DNA from: Actinomycetota bacterium
GTDB taxonomy: Bacteria > Actinomycetota > Actinomycetes > Streptosporangiales > Streptosporangiaceae
NCBI GenBank assembly: GCA_003140115.1
Contig: PLIQ01000152.1
Span: 1-6,569, forward strand
Length of the DNA stretch: 6,569 nucleotides
Direction: 5' to 3'
Position 1 is the first letter of the stretch. The number at the start of each line of letters is the position of its first letter. Below, in pieces: positions 1-6,191 of the stretch. The position numbers and the translations under genes are program-made. Below the pieces are notes generated by a model. That model searched no databases. It saw nothing but the letters and a program-made list of their open reading frames with translations, and was not told where the DNA came from.

Positions 1-1284
1 CTGCTGAACATGGAGTTCGTCCAGCTGCACCCGACCGGCATGGTGTGGCCGCCCTCGGTGCGCGGACTGCTGGTCACCGAAGGCGTCCGCGCCGACGGCG
101 GCGTGCTGCGCAACTCCGAGGGCAAGCGGTTCATGTTCAACTACGTGCCGGACGTGTTCCGCGCGCAGTACGCGGACACCGAAGAAGAGGCCGACCGCTG
201 GTACGCCGACCATGACAACAACCTCCGCCCGCCGGAACTGCTGCCCCGCGACGAGGTGGCCCGGTCGATCAACTCCGAGATCAAGGCGGGCCGCGGGTCA
301 CCGCACGGCGGTGTGTTCCTGGACGTCTCGTCCCGGCTGCCCGCCGAGGAGATCCTGCGCCGGCTGCCGTCCATGTATCACCAGTTCATGGAACTGGCCG
401 GCGTCGACATCACTAAGGAGCCGATGGAGATCGGCCCGACCGCCCACTACGTGATGGGCGGGGTCGAGGTCGACCCGGACACCGGGGCCGCGGCGGTGCC
501 GGGCCTGTTCGCGGTGGGCGAGGTGTCCGGCGGCATGCACGGCTCCAACCGGCTGGGCGGCAACTCGCTGTCCGACCTGCTGGTCTTCGGCCGGCGGGCC
601 GGGCTGGGCGCCGCCGACTACGTCTCCGGTCTGTCCTCGCGACCCGCCGTCCCGGACGCGGACGTGACCTCGGCCGCGGAAACCGGCCTGCAGCCGCTGG
701 AGCGGGTCGAGGGCGAGAACCCGTACACGATCCACAGCGAGCTGCAGACGATCATGAGCGACCTGGTCGGGCTCATCCGCCGCGAGTCGGAGCTGAAGAC
801 CGCGCTGGTCGAGCTGGACAAGCTGCGGGCCCGGGCCGCGCAGGTGTCCGCGCCCGGCGGCCGGGCCTACAACCCCGGCTGGCACCTGGCCCTGGACCTG
901 CGCAACATGCTCACGGTCGCCGAGTGCGTGGCCCAGGCCGCGCTGGAGCGCCAGGAGTCGCGCGGCGGGCACACCCGGGAGGACTACCCGGCCATGTCGC
1001 CCGAGTGGCGCAAGGTGAACCTGGTCTGCTCGCTGGACGCGGACGGCGAGGTGACGCTTAGCCGGCAGCCGATCGTGCCGATGCGGACCGACCTGCTCGA
1101 GCTGTTCGACATCGGCGAACTGCACAAGTACATGACCGACGAGGAACTGGCCGGCCTGCCCGGTGCCGACGTTGCCGAGGAGAACCCTTCCGCTCCGCCA
1201 ACTAGCGCGCCTCCGGGCGTCCTGCCGGAGGCGGGCCATGAGGCGCCGTCAAGCGAAGCGCCCGCAAGCAAGGAAGGGAAATAG
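1..1284 (+). CDS. sdhA: Succinate dehydrogenase flavoprotein subunit SdhA, 5'-truncated by window edge
   Basis: The reading frame is open from base 1 to the TAG at 1282-1284, giving the last 427 residues of a protein usually near 640. SdhA carries covalent FAD and oxidises succinate to fumarate on the cytoplasmic face of the membrane, passing electrons to SdhB. Counting from base 1, the active-site signature residues are present: His10 in HPTG, Thr26-Glu27 in LVTEGVR, Arg83 in PRDEVARS, His149 in TAHYVMGG and Arg184 in SNRLGGNSL. They match E. coli H242, T254/E255, R286, H354 and R399. The FAD-histidine N-terminus is outside the window. GEVSGGMHGSNRLGGNSL and the helical C-terminal domain fit the actinobacterial Sdh1-like form better than aspartate oxidase. 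The last 40 or so residues are a Pro/Ala/Ser/Glu-rich tail with less GC-biased codons and a hairpin in the DNA. sdhB follows after 4 bases. Confidence 0.96.
   Translation: MLNMEFVQLHPTGMVWPPSVRGLLVTEGVRADGGVLRNSEGKRFMFNYVPDVFRAQYADTEEEADRWYADHDNNLRPPELLPRDEVARSINSEIKAGRGSPHGGVFLDVSSRLPAEEILRRLPSMYHQFMELAGVDITKEPMEIGPTAHYVMGGVEVDPDTGAAAVPGLFAVGEVSGGMHGSNRLGGNSLSDLLVFGRRAGLGAADYVSGLSSRPAVPDADVTSAAETGLQPLERVEGENPYTIHSELQTIMSDLVGLIRRESELKTALVELDKLRARAAQVSAPGGRAYNPGWHLALDLRNMLTVAECVAQAALERQESRGGHTREDYPAMSPEWRKVNLVCSLDADGEVTLSRQPIVPMRTDLLELFDIGELHKYMTDEELAGLPGADVAEENPSAPPTSAPPGVLPEAGHEAPSSEAPASKEGK
1208..1233. repeat. Perfect 9-bp inverted repeat inside the 3' end of sdhA
   Basis: CGCCTCCGG at 1208-1216 is the exact reverse complement of CCGGAGGCG at 1225-1233, with the 8-base loop GCGTCCTG between them. 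A second, weaker stem follows: GGCGC at 1242-1246 with GCGCC at 1258-1262. Both lie in the low-complexity tail of sdhA, just ahead of the sdhB ribosome-binding site. No T-run follows, so this is not a standard intrinsic terminator. It could be an mRNA-stability or attenuation structure, or the remains of a palindromic repeat element captured in the coding frame. The structure is seen directly; its role is unknown. Confidence 0.6.
1270..1278 (+). promoter_or_regulatory. Ribosome-binding site of sdhB
   Basis: The purine-rich stretch AAGGAAGGG lies within the last codons of sdhA and ends 10 bases before the ATG at 1289. It supports this ATG over the in-frame upstream ATGs at 1163 and 1238, which lie inside sdhA and would add residues unlike any SdhB N-terminus. 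Confidence 0.75.
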
Positions 1285-1288
1285 AGCG

Positions 1289-2071
1289 ATGGCGTACAAG
1301 GCGGCGCTGCGGGTGTGGCGCGGGGACGCGGGAGCCGGGGAACTCGCCGACTACCAGGTCGAGGTCAATGACGGCGAGGTCGTGCTGGACGTGCTGCACC
1401 GGCTGCAGGCGACCCAGACCAGCGACCTGGCCATCCGGTGGAACTGCAAGGCCGGCAAGTGCGGGTCGTGCTCGATGGAGATCAACGGGCGGCCGCGGCT
1501 GGCCTGCATGACCCGGATGTCGATCTTCGAGCCGTCCGAGACGCTGACCATCACGCCGATGCGGACCTTCCCGGTGATCCGGGACCTGGTCACCGACGTG
1601 TCGTTCAACTACGCCAAGGCGCGGGAGATCCCGTCCTTCACCCCCGACCCGGCGGTGAAGCCCGGCGAGTTCCGGATGCAGCAGGTCGACGTGAACCGGT
1701 CACAGGAGTTCCGGAAGTGCATCGAGTGCTTCTTGTGCCAGAACACGTGCCACGTGATCCGTGACCATCCGGAGAACGAACGGCCGTTCGCGGGACCGCG
1801 GTTCCTGATGCGAATCGCCGAGCTCGAGATGCACCCGGCCGACACCGCCGACCGGCGTGATATCGCCCAGGATGACTTCGGCCTCGGCTACTGCAACATC
1901 ACCAAGTGCTGCACCGAGGTCTGCCCGGAGCACATCAAGATCACCGACAACGCGCTGATCCCGCTGAAGGAGCGCGTGGTCGGGCGCAAGTACGACCCGC
2001 TGGTCTGGCTGGGCGACAAGATCGGCCACCGCACTCCCAAGGACACCCCCAAGGTCCCGAACACGGGCTGA
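1289..2071 (+). CDS. sdhB: Succinate dehydrogenase iron-sulfur subunit SdhB
   Basis: This 260-residue protein carries electrons from the SdhA flavin through three Fe-S centres to the quinone site. The N-terminal ferredoxin-like domain holds the [2Fe-2S] ligands Cys53, Cys58, Cys61 and Cys73 (NCKAGKCGSC...C). The C-terminal domain has CIECFLCQNTC (Cys144, 147, 150, 154) and a second group at Cys202, 207, 208 and 212 followed by Pro. By spacing against E. coli SdhB, Cys144/147/150/212 bind [4Fe-4S] and Cys154/202/208 bind [3Fe-4S], which leaves Cys207 as an extra neighbouring cysteine. Length and motifs are complete. The ATG at 1289 sits 4 bases after the sdhA stop with a good ribosome-binding site, so the two genes are co-transcribed. 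No membrane-anchor gene follows. In Sdh1-type operons the anchor usually precedes sdhA, which here is outside the window. Confidence 0.97.
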   Translation: MAYKAALRVWRGDAGAGELADYQVEVNDGEVVLDVLHRLQATQTSDLAIRWNCKAGKCGSCSMEINGRPRLACMTRMSIFEPSETLTITPMRTFPVIRDLVTDVSFNYAKAREIPSFTPDPAVKPGEFRMQQVDVNRSQEFRKCIECFLCQNTCHVIRDHPENERPFAGPRFLMRIAELEMHPADTADRRDIAQDDFGLGYCNITKCCTEVCPEHIKITDNALIPLKERVVGRKYDPLVWLGDKIGHRTPKDTPKVPNTG

Positions 2072-2238
2072 CCTCCGCCCAGAGGATGAAAGACAGGATG
2101 AAACCGGCTAAGCGGAGTGGGGCCCGGCTACGATGACTGGTGGCCGGGGGACCGCCGGGGGTGGGATGAACGTGTTAGTGGAGCCCGCACCACGCTCGTT
2201 CGGCATAAATGTTTTGACCGTGGGAGCGAAGGGCTGGC
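2072..2238. other. Intergenic region between sdhB and uppP
   Basis: These 167 bases hold no convincing gene and no hairpin followed by a T-run. A weak 4-bp stem (CCCG/CGGG, 2056-2067) lies over the end of sdhB. A local AT-rich patch at 2204-2216 (CATAAATGTTTTG) is the only candidate -10 area for uppP, but no acceptable -35 box lies 16-18 bases upstream of it. Two short direct repeats occur: AGGATGAAA at 2083 and 2095, and CCGGCTA at 2104 and 2124. uppP may have its own weak promoter here or be read through from sdhAB; the sequence does not decide. Confidence 0.4.
2083..2103 (+). repeat. Direct repeat AGGATGAAA, two copies with 12-bp period
   Basis: AGGATGAAA occurs exactly at 2083-2091 and again at 2095-2103, separated by GAC, just after the sdhB stop. 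Each copy contains an ATG in one frame, opening a 16-codon basic peptide that ends at 2136. It could be a small protein-binding site, a tiny leader peptide or chance; nothing else supports a function. Confidence 0.35.
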
Positions 2239-3291
2239 ATGTCGCATCTGACGTACGGTGAGGCCGGGGTCGTCGGGCTGATCCAGGGCATTACCGAGCT
2301 TTTTCCCGTGTCCAGCCTGGGCCACGCCATTCTCATCCCGGCCGTGGTCGGCGGGCAGTGGGCCAAAGACCTGAGCGTGTCCGCGCCCAACTCGGCGTAC
2401 CTGGCGTTCATCGTCGGGCTGCACGTCGCGACGGCCATCGCCATGATCATCTACTTCTGGCGGGACTGGGTGCGGATCATTGCGGCGTTCTTCGGCTCGC
2501 TCAAGCATGTCGCCGCGCCGGAAGCGGGGACCAGGCGGTGGGAGGCGCAGAATACCGACCAGAAGCTCGCCTGGATGATCATCGTGGGCACGATCCCGGT
2601 CGGGATCGCGGGCGTCTTGCTGCAGCACGTATTCACCAAGGTGTTCAGCAAGCCGATGCTGGTCGCGGCCTTCCTGTTCGTGAACGGCCTGATTCTGCTG
2701 GCCGGTGAGCGGCAGCGGCGGCGGCTCGACACCGAGGCCGAGTCCCGGCAGGTCGCCGCCGACCTGGAGATAGCCGCCTCCAGGGAGCGGGCCGGCGTCG
2801 CCGTGGGGGCGCGCGGCCCCGCGGGCGGCGGGCGGCACAGCGCCGGGCAGCGAGGACACAAGCAGCAGCAGGCGACGGCCGCGGTGGAATCGGACCGGCG
2901 GGTGGTCGGCCAGGGCTACCTGGGCGGCCTCATCATGGGCTCGTCCCAGATCCTCGCGTTGCTGCCCGGCATCAGCCGGGACGGCATCGTCATGATCAGC
3001 GGCATGTTCCGGGGGCTGTCCAGGCAGGATGCCGCCCGGTTCTCGTTCCTGCTGTCGGCACCGGTCATCTTGGCCGCCGGAGTGCTGAAGCTGCACGACC
3101 TGACCGGGCCGCTGGGCCACGGGATCGGGAAGGAAGTGCTGCTGGGCAGCGTGCTGTCCTTCATCGGCGCGTACCTGGCCCTGCGGTTCCTGATGCGCTA
3201 CCTGGAGGACGCGACCAGGACGCTGATCCCGTTCGCGGTCTACTGCCTGGCGGCCGGCCTGGGGTGCTTCGTGTACCTGGCCGTGAAGTAA
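2239..3291 (+). CDS. uppP: Undecaprenyl-diphosphate phosphatase UppP (BacA family) with long cytoplasmic insertion
   Basis: UppP dephosphorylates undecaprenyl diphosphate in the membrane, recycling the lipid carrier for peptidoglycan and other envelope glycans; overproduction confers bacitracin resistance in several bacteria. Motif 1 is Gln16-x3-Glu20 followed by PVSS (Ser25, Ser26) and His29. Motif 2 is PGISR at residues 243-247 with the expected Arg247. Hydrophobic segments lie near 9-35, 53-75, 113-131, 138-155, 227-245, 270-285, 297-318 and 326-348. ELFPVSSLGHA marks the divergent UppP branch rather than the E. coli-like EFLPVSSSGH form. At 350 residues it is about 70-80 longer than usual. 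The excess is a hydrophilic segment at about 157-226, first charged and Arg/Glu-rich, then Gly/Gln-rich. Asp248 replaces the usual Ser after SR. GAAGGG at 2228-2233 is a plausible ribosome-binding site for this ATG. The gene converges on the esterase gene. Confidence 0.94.
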   Translation: MSHLTYGEAGVVGLIQGITELFPVSSLGHAILIPAVVGGQWAKDLSVSAPNSAYLAFIVGLHVATAIAMIIYFWRDWVRIIAAFFGSLKHVAAPEAGTRRWEAQNTDQKLAWMIIVGTIPVGIAGVLLQHVFTKVFSKPMLVAAFLFVNGLILLAGERQRRRLDTEAESRQVAADLEIAASRERAGVAVGARGPAGGGRHSAGQRGHKQQQATAAVESDRRVVGQGYLGGLIMGSSQILALLPGISRDGIVMISGMFRGLSRQDAARFSFLLSAPVILAAGVLKLHDLTGPLGHGIGKEVLLGSVLSFIGAYLALRFLMRYLEDATRTLIPFAVYCLAAGLGCFVYLAVK

Positions 3292-3297
3292 GCCGCT

Positions 3298-4260
3298 TTA
3301 GTTTCCGCTGCCGCTCAGGGCGGCCTCGACCTGTTCGGCCATGACCTGTTCGCCGCGCTGGTTCGGGTGGAAGGGATAGGCCAGCGAGGTCGGGACCAGG
3401 CTCTCGACGTCCTTGGTGCTCGCGCCCGTGCAGGCGTCGTGGCCGATGGTCGCCTGGTAGGTGTCGACGAACGTCGCGCCGTTGGCGGCGGCCGTGCGGG
3501 CCAGCATCTGGTTGAGGTCAACCTCGATGCCCTGCAGGTAGGGCACGTCGCCATGGGCGAACGGCACCAGCGGCCAGCAGCCGTCACCCGTGGTGGGCAG
3601 GATGTCGGGGTAGCCGACCAGCAGCACGAGCGCGTCCGGCGCCCGGCTCTGGATCCCCTGGAGCACGGCGGCCACCTTCGGCGCGGCCGCGTCGATCGCG
3701 GCGACCAGCTGGTCGGTACCGCCGCTCGTGTAGTGGCGCTGGCACGGATTGCCGAACAGGTCGGTCAGGCTCAGCTTGGCGCAGGTCTCCAGGATGCCCA
3801 GGAACCCGATGTCGTCGCCGCCGATGGTCAACGAGACCACCGTGTCGTCGGCCGCCAGGGCGTCGAACTGCGGCGGGTTCGTGCCGAGCGGGACCGCCTC
3901 GGGCTGGGTCATGTCCGCGGTCGTCGCGCCGCTGCAGGTGGCGTCGACATAGCTGGTCATGCCGAGCGCGGCCGCGGCGTCGGCGCCGTAGTCGTGGCTG
4001 GACCGCAGGCAGCCGGCCGGGGTTCCGGTCGGGCTGGTGGGGATCAGGTTCCCCGCCGCGTACGAGTCGCCGAGGGCGACGAAGGGCCCGCTGAGTGAGG
4101 TCTGGGCGCTTTGAGAGCTTTGCGGGCTCGGCGGGCCGGCGTCCGAGCGGATCTGGCTCGCCTGGGCTTGGGCGGCCGCGGGCAGGGCCAAGGGCAACGC
4201 CAGGGACAGCAGGGCAGCGGCGGTTAAGGTCGCGCCCGTGATCCTGAGGACTTTTCGCAT
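3298..4260 (-). CDS. Secreted SGNH/GDSL-family esterase or lipase
   Basis: This 320-residue exported hydrolase probably cleaves ester bonds of lipids or acylated polymers outside the cell; the substrate cannot be read from sequence. A signal peptide (MRKVLRI, hydrophobic to residue 30) probably ends at AQA-S, residues 34/35. A Ser/Gln-rich stretch leads to the catalytic domain from residue 58. Block I is GDSYAAG with nucleophile Ser66, block II is CSGATT with Gly111, block III is IGGDDIGF at 146-153, and block V is FHPNQRG with catalytic His298. The six remaining cysteines (84, 109, 160, 173, 228, 277) fit the three disulfides of Streptomyces-type SGNH esterases. The block III residue normally Asn in GGND is Asp149 here. 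The DxxH acid is not evident (Tyr295 sits there), as in Ser-His dyad members such as the S. scabies esterase. AAGGAG lies 8 bases before the ATG. It follows the NlpC/P60 gene by 87 bases. Confidence 0.93.
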   Translation of the reverse strand: MRKVLRITGATLTAAALLSLALPLALPAAAQAQASQIRSDAGPPSPQSSQSAQTSLSGPFVALGDSYAAGNLIPTSPTGTPAGCLRSSHDYGADAAAALGMTSYVDATCSGATTADMTQPEAVPLGTNPPQFDALAADDTVVSLTIGGDDIGFLGILETCAKLSLTDLFGNPCQRHYTSGGTDQLVAAIDAAAPKVAAVLQGIQSRAPDALVLLVGYPDILPTTGDGCWPLVPFAHGDVPYLQGIEVDLNQMLARTAAANGATFVDTYQATIGHDACTGASTKDVESLVPTSLAYPFHPNQRGEQVMAEQVEAALSGSGN

Positions 4261-4268
4261 GCGACAGA

Positions 4269-4274
4269 CTCCTT
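4269..4274 (-). promoter_or_regulatory. Ribosome-binding site of the SGNH esterase gene
   Basis: On the minus strand the sequence reads AAGGAG, then 8 bases, then ATG at 4260-4258. It is the strongest Shine-Dalgarno match in the window and fixes the start, which is immediately followed by a proper signal peptide. Confidence 0.85.
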
Positions 4275-4296
4275 ACCGCAGGTCAACCGCTATGTG

Positions 4297-4321
4297 CGAA
4301 CGGTACATCAGGGGTCGTTCG
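4297..4321. repeat. Inverted repeat upstream of the esterase gene, possible operator
   Basis: CGAACG at 4297-4302 and CGTTCG at 4316-4321 form an exact 6-bp inverted repeat with a 13-base centre. It lies 37-61 bases upstream of the esterase start in the 87-base gap after the NlpC/P60 gene. Half-site spacing of about two helical turns would suit a dimeric regulator. A TANNNT-like TACCGT overlaps the left arm on the minus strand (4305-4300) without a good -35 box. No T-run is present, so a terminator is unlikely. A 6-bp palindrome can arise by chance. Confidence 0.3.
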
Positions 4322-4347
4322 GCAGGTCGCGAAACGCGTCAAACCGG

Positions 4348-5550
4348 TCATCCAGGGGACAATGAGACAGCAGAGGCGGCAGCGATCTGGCTCGCGCTGG
4401 CGTTGGCCCAGGGACGGGTGAAGCCAATGGGGTCCCGGTTGGTGTAGCTGGCGATGCGGATCGGGAAGCCGGTCGCGAACGCCTCGATCATCTGCCCGTT
4501 CCCGATGACCAGGCCGACGTGGCCGGGCGAGGTCGCGGTGCCGTCCGCGCCGGCGAAGAACACCAGGTCCCCGGGCTGCACCTGGGAGGCCGGGATCCGT
4601 ACCTCGGTCGCCCACTGCTGCTCCGAGGTCCGGGCGATGTCGACCCCGGCGGCCCGGTAGGCCATCATGACCAGGCCGGAGCAGTCGAACGCGTCCGGGC
4701 CGGTGCCGCCGAACAGGTACGGCTTGCCGAGTTGCTGCTCGGCGTAGGCGATGGCGGTGGCCACGAGCTGGTTCGGCGCGTTGATCGTGGGCACGCTCCC
4801 GGCCACCCCGCCCGCCGTGCCGGTACACCCGGCCGCGTCGCTGCCCGAGGGCAGCTGGGCCGAGACCACGGTGAAGTTGCCGCCCGCGTAGGCGCCGGCG
4901 TAGTACAGCACGCTCTGCACGTAGGACTGCAGGTGGTTGTACGCGAAGATGGCCGCGGACGGGTTGGTCTGGACATCGAACTCGAGCAGGTACTTCGCCG
5001 CGCCCGCGATCGCGTCCGCGGGGTCGTAGACGCTCGCGTCGGGGCCGCCGTCCTCATCGGTGGCCACCCCGTCGACCACCTCGCTGGCCGGGTGGACCGG
5101 CAGTCCGCCCCAGACGTTGCCGGCCGCGCCGCCGATGCCGATCTGCATCGGGCCGGCCGCGCCGAACCCGTTCTGCCCGCTGTGCACGCCGGGCAGGGTG
5201 GTCTGGCCGTTGTCGCTTTCCACCGTGCCGATCCCGGCCAGGATCGTCCACGGCACGCCGTACTGCTGCCCGACCCGCTGGTACCAGTGCAGGTAGTTGG
5301 CCGGGATGGCCTTGGCCTTCGCGCCGGCGGTCGGCTGGCCGACCGTTCCGGTCTGCTGGCCGGAGCAGCCGGCGCTCGCGGCGAAGAACAGGTTGGTTCC
5401 GACCAGGACCGGCACGGCCAGCAGGCCGAGCAGCAGGAGGCCAGCGGTCCCGACGATGACCAGGATCAGGATGTGGTGTGACCCGTCAGGTGGTTGCGGT
5501 CCTGCGGTGACCTGTTTCTTCTCGGACTGAAACAGGAGCCTGCTTGTCAT
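4348..5550 (-). CDS. Membrane-anchored peptidoglycan hydrolase: lytic transglycosylase plus NlpC/P60 endopeptidase
   Basis: This 400-residue two-domain cell-wall enzyme has a cytoplasmic N-terminus, one membrane helix (about 27-57) and an extracytoplasmic remainder. Residues about 84-225 form a lytic-transglycosylase (SLT-like) domain: catalytic Glu111 in GIGTVESDNG, then AAGPMQIG (132-138), YDPADAIAGAAKYL (175-188) and AYNH (203-206). It should cut the glycan strand between MurNAc and GlcNAc. After a Gly/Ser linker, residues about 258-380 form an NlpC/P60 domain that should cut stem peptides: Cys290 in FDCSGLV, the PGDLVFF turn (326-332) and His344 in GHVGLVIG. The usual third His position is Glu356 (MIEA). 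This architecture is that of VirB1-like hydrolases of Gram-positive conjugation systems (TcpG, PrgK, TraG), but general wall enzymes can share it. Its ATG overlaps the stop of the upstream gene in ATGA, implying translational coupling; there is little Shine-Dalgarno. Confidence 0.93.
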   Translation of the reverse strand: MTSRLLFQSEKKQVTAGPQPPDGSHHILILVIVGTAGLLLLGLLAVPVLVGTNLFFAASAGCSGQQTGTVGQPTAGAKAKAIPANYLHWYQRVGQQYGVPWTILAGIGTVESDNGQTTLPGVHSGQNGFGAAGPMQIGIGGAAGNVWGGLPVHPASEVVDGVATDEDGGPDASVYDPADAIAGAAKYLLEFDVQTNPSAAIFAYNHLQSYVQSVLYYAGAYAGGNFTVVSAQLPSGSDAAGCTGTAGGVAGSVPTINAPNQLVATAIAYAEQQLGKPYLFGGTGPDAFDCSGLVMMAYRAAGVDIARTSEQQWATEVRIPASQVQPGDLVFFAGADGTATSPGHVGLVIGNGQMIEAFATGFPIRIASYTNRDPIGFTRPWANASASQIAAASAVSLSPG

Positions 5551-6179
5551 TCGTTACCCGCGGATTCCAATTCGATGTCGCTTACTTGCCAGCTGCTGCC
5601 TGAGCCGGTCACGGTCACCGCGTACTGCGTGCTGGCGTTGCTGATGCCGTGGGAGGTGGCCAGCCGCTGGCCCGCGGTGACGATGAACGTCATGCTGGCG
5701 GGGCCGAACGCGCGCAGCGAGCTGATCACCGCGGTCCCGGTGGAGACCTGTTTCTGGTTTTTCCTGAGCTTGGCCACGCCCGGGATCTGGTACCCGGCCT
5801 GCAGCGTGCCGGCCAGCTCGCTGGTGATCAGGTTGCCCATCGCGCCGACGTAGGCGGTCGCGCTCTCGGTGTAGGTGAAGGTGTTGTAGTCGACGCTGAA
5901 CCGCACCGTCACCGAGGCGGCGGCGGCCAGGTTCTGCTGGGTGAAGGGCAGCCAGGCGTAGATGTCCGGCCCGCCCGCGGCGGCGGCCGAGGCCGACACC
6001 GTCGGAGCCGCGGCGGGTGCCGTGCTGGCCGCGGCCGGGGTGCTGGCCGGGGTGGCGGCGGCCTGGGCGGACCCGTGGGAGTGGGTCACGGCCGGGGCCA
6101 CGAGGTAGTAACCGAGCGCGGCGAGCACGGCGACGACCAAGACGAAGACCGCGCTGCGCTGGCGAGGGCTGAGTTCCAC
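5547..6179 (-). CDS. Single-pass membrane protein, possible VirB8/NTF2-like extracytoplasmic domain
   Basis: I do not recognise a named family with certainty. The 210-residue protein has a short basic N-terminus (SPRQRS), one membrane helix at about 10-31 and an Ala/Pro/Thr/Ser-rich linker at about 36-70. A folded domain follows at about 71-205, starting near DIYAWLPF and ending WQVSDIELE. Length, a long first helix with conserved aromatics, and a beta-rich end closing on a Trp strand resemble VirB8/TcpC-type or Mce-associated NTF2-like domains, which scaffold envelope complexes. This is inferred from pattern only. The start is GTG at 6179; an in-frame TAA at 6194-6192 excludes an upstream start, and the next Met is residue 114. 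It begins 12 bases after the preceding gene and shares ATGA with the next, so all three are one transcription unit. There are no cysteines. Confidence 0.85.
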   Translation of the reverse strand: MELSPRQRSAVFVLVVAVLAALGYYLVAPAVTHSHGSAQAAATPASTPAAASTAPAAAPTVSASAAAAGGPDIYAWLPFTQQNLAAAASVTVRFSVDYNTFTYTESATAYVGAMGNLITSELAGTLQAGYQIPGVAKLRKNQKQVSTGTAVISSLRAFGPASMTFIVTAGQRLATSHGISNASTQYAVTVTGSGSSWQVSDIELESAGNE

Positions 6180-6191
6180 GGTGACCGTCCG

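Noticed and set aside
298..1239. Long open frame on the minus strand across sdhA (313 codons)
   Set aside because: It is the antisense shadow of sdhA. The product is rich in Arg, Gly, Val and His without recognisable motifs, while sdhA has conserved active-site signatures throughout.
2053..2073. Possible terminator hairpin at the end of sdhB
   Set aside because: The stem has only four pairs with an asymmetric bulge and no following T-run, and it overlaps the last codons.
2133..2261. 42-codon plus-strand frame overlapping the uppP start, containing a TTA codon
   Set aside because: Third positions are much less GC-rich than in real genes here, there is no recognisable product, and it overlaps uppP out of frame. 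A TTA-dependent (bldA-type) control idea has no other support.
2128..3120. Long minus-strand open frame across uppP (330 codons)
   Set aside because: It lies antisense to clear UppP catalytic motifs and membrane segments. Its product looks like a GC-rich shadow, full of Arg, Pro, Gly and His.
5365..5376. Lipobox-like SAGC (Cys62) in the SLT/NlpC protein, suggesting a lipoprotein
   Set aside because: The -3 residue is Ser rather than Leu. The hydrophobic stretch starts after 26 polar residues, unlike a lipoprotein signal. An uncleaved membrane anchor fits better, and Cys62 could pair with Cys242.
4519..5481. Plus-strand open frame of 320 codons across the SLT/NlpC gene
   Set aside because: It is antisense to a gene with two recognisable catalytic domains. 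The product is Gly/Arg/Val-rich with no domain, and no ribosome-binding site was found.
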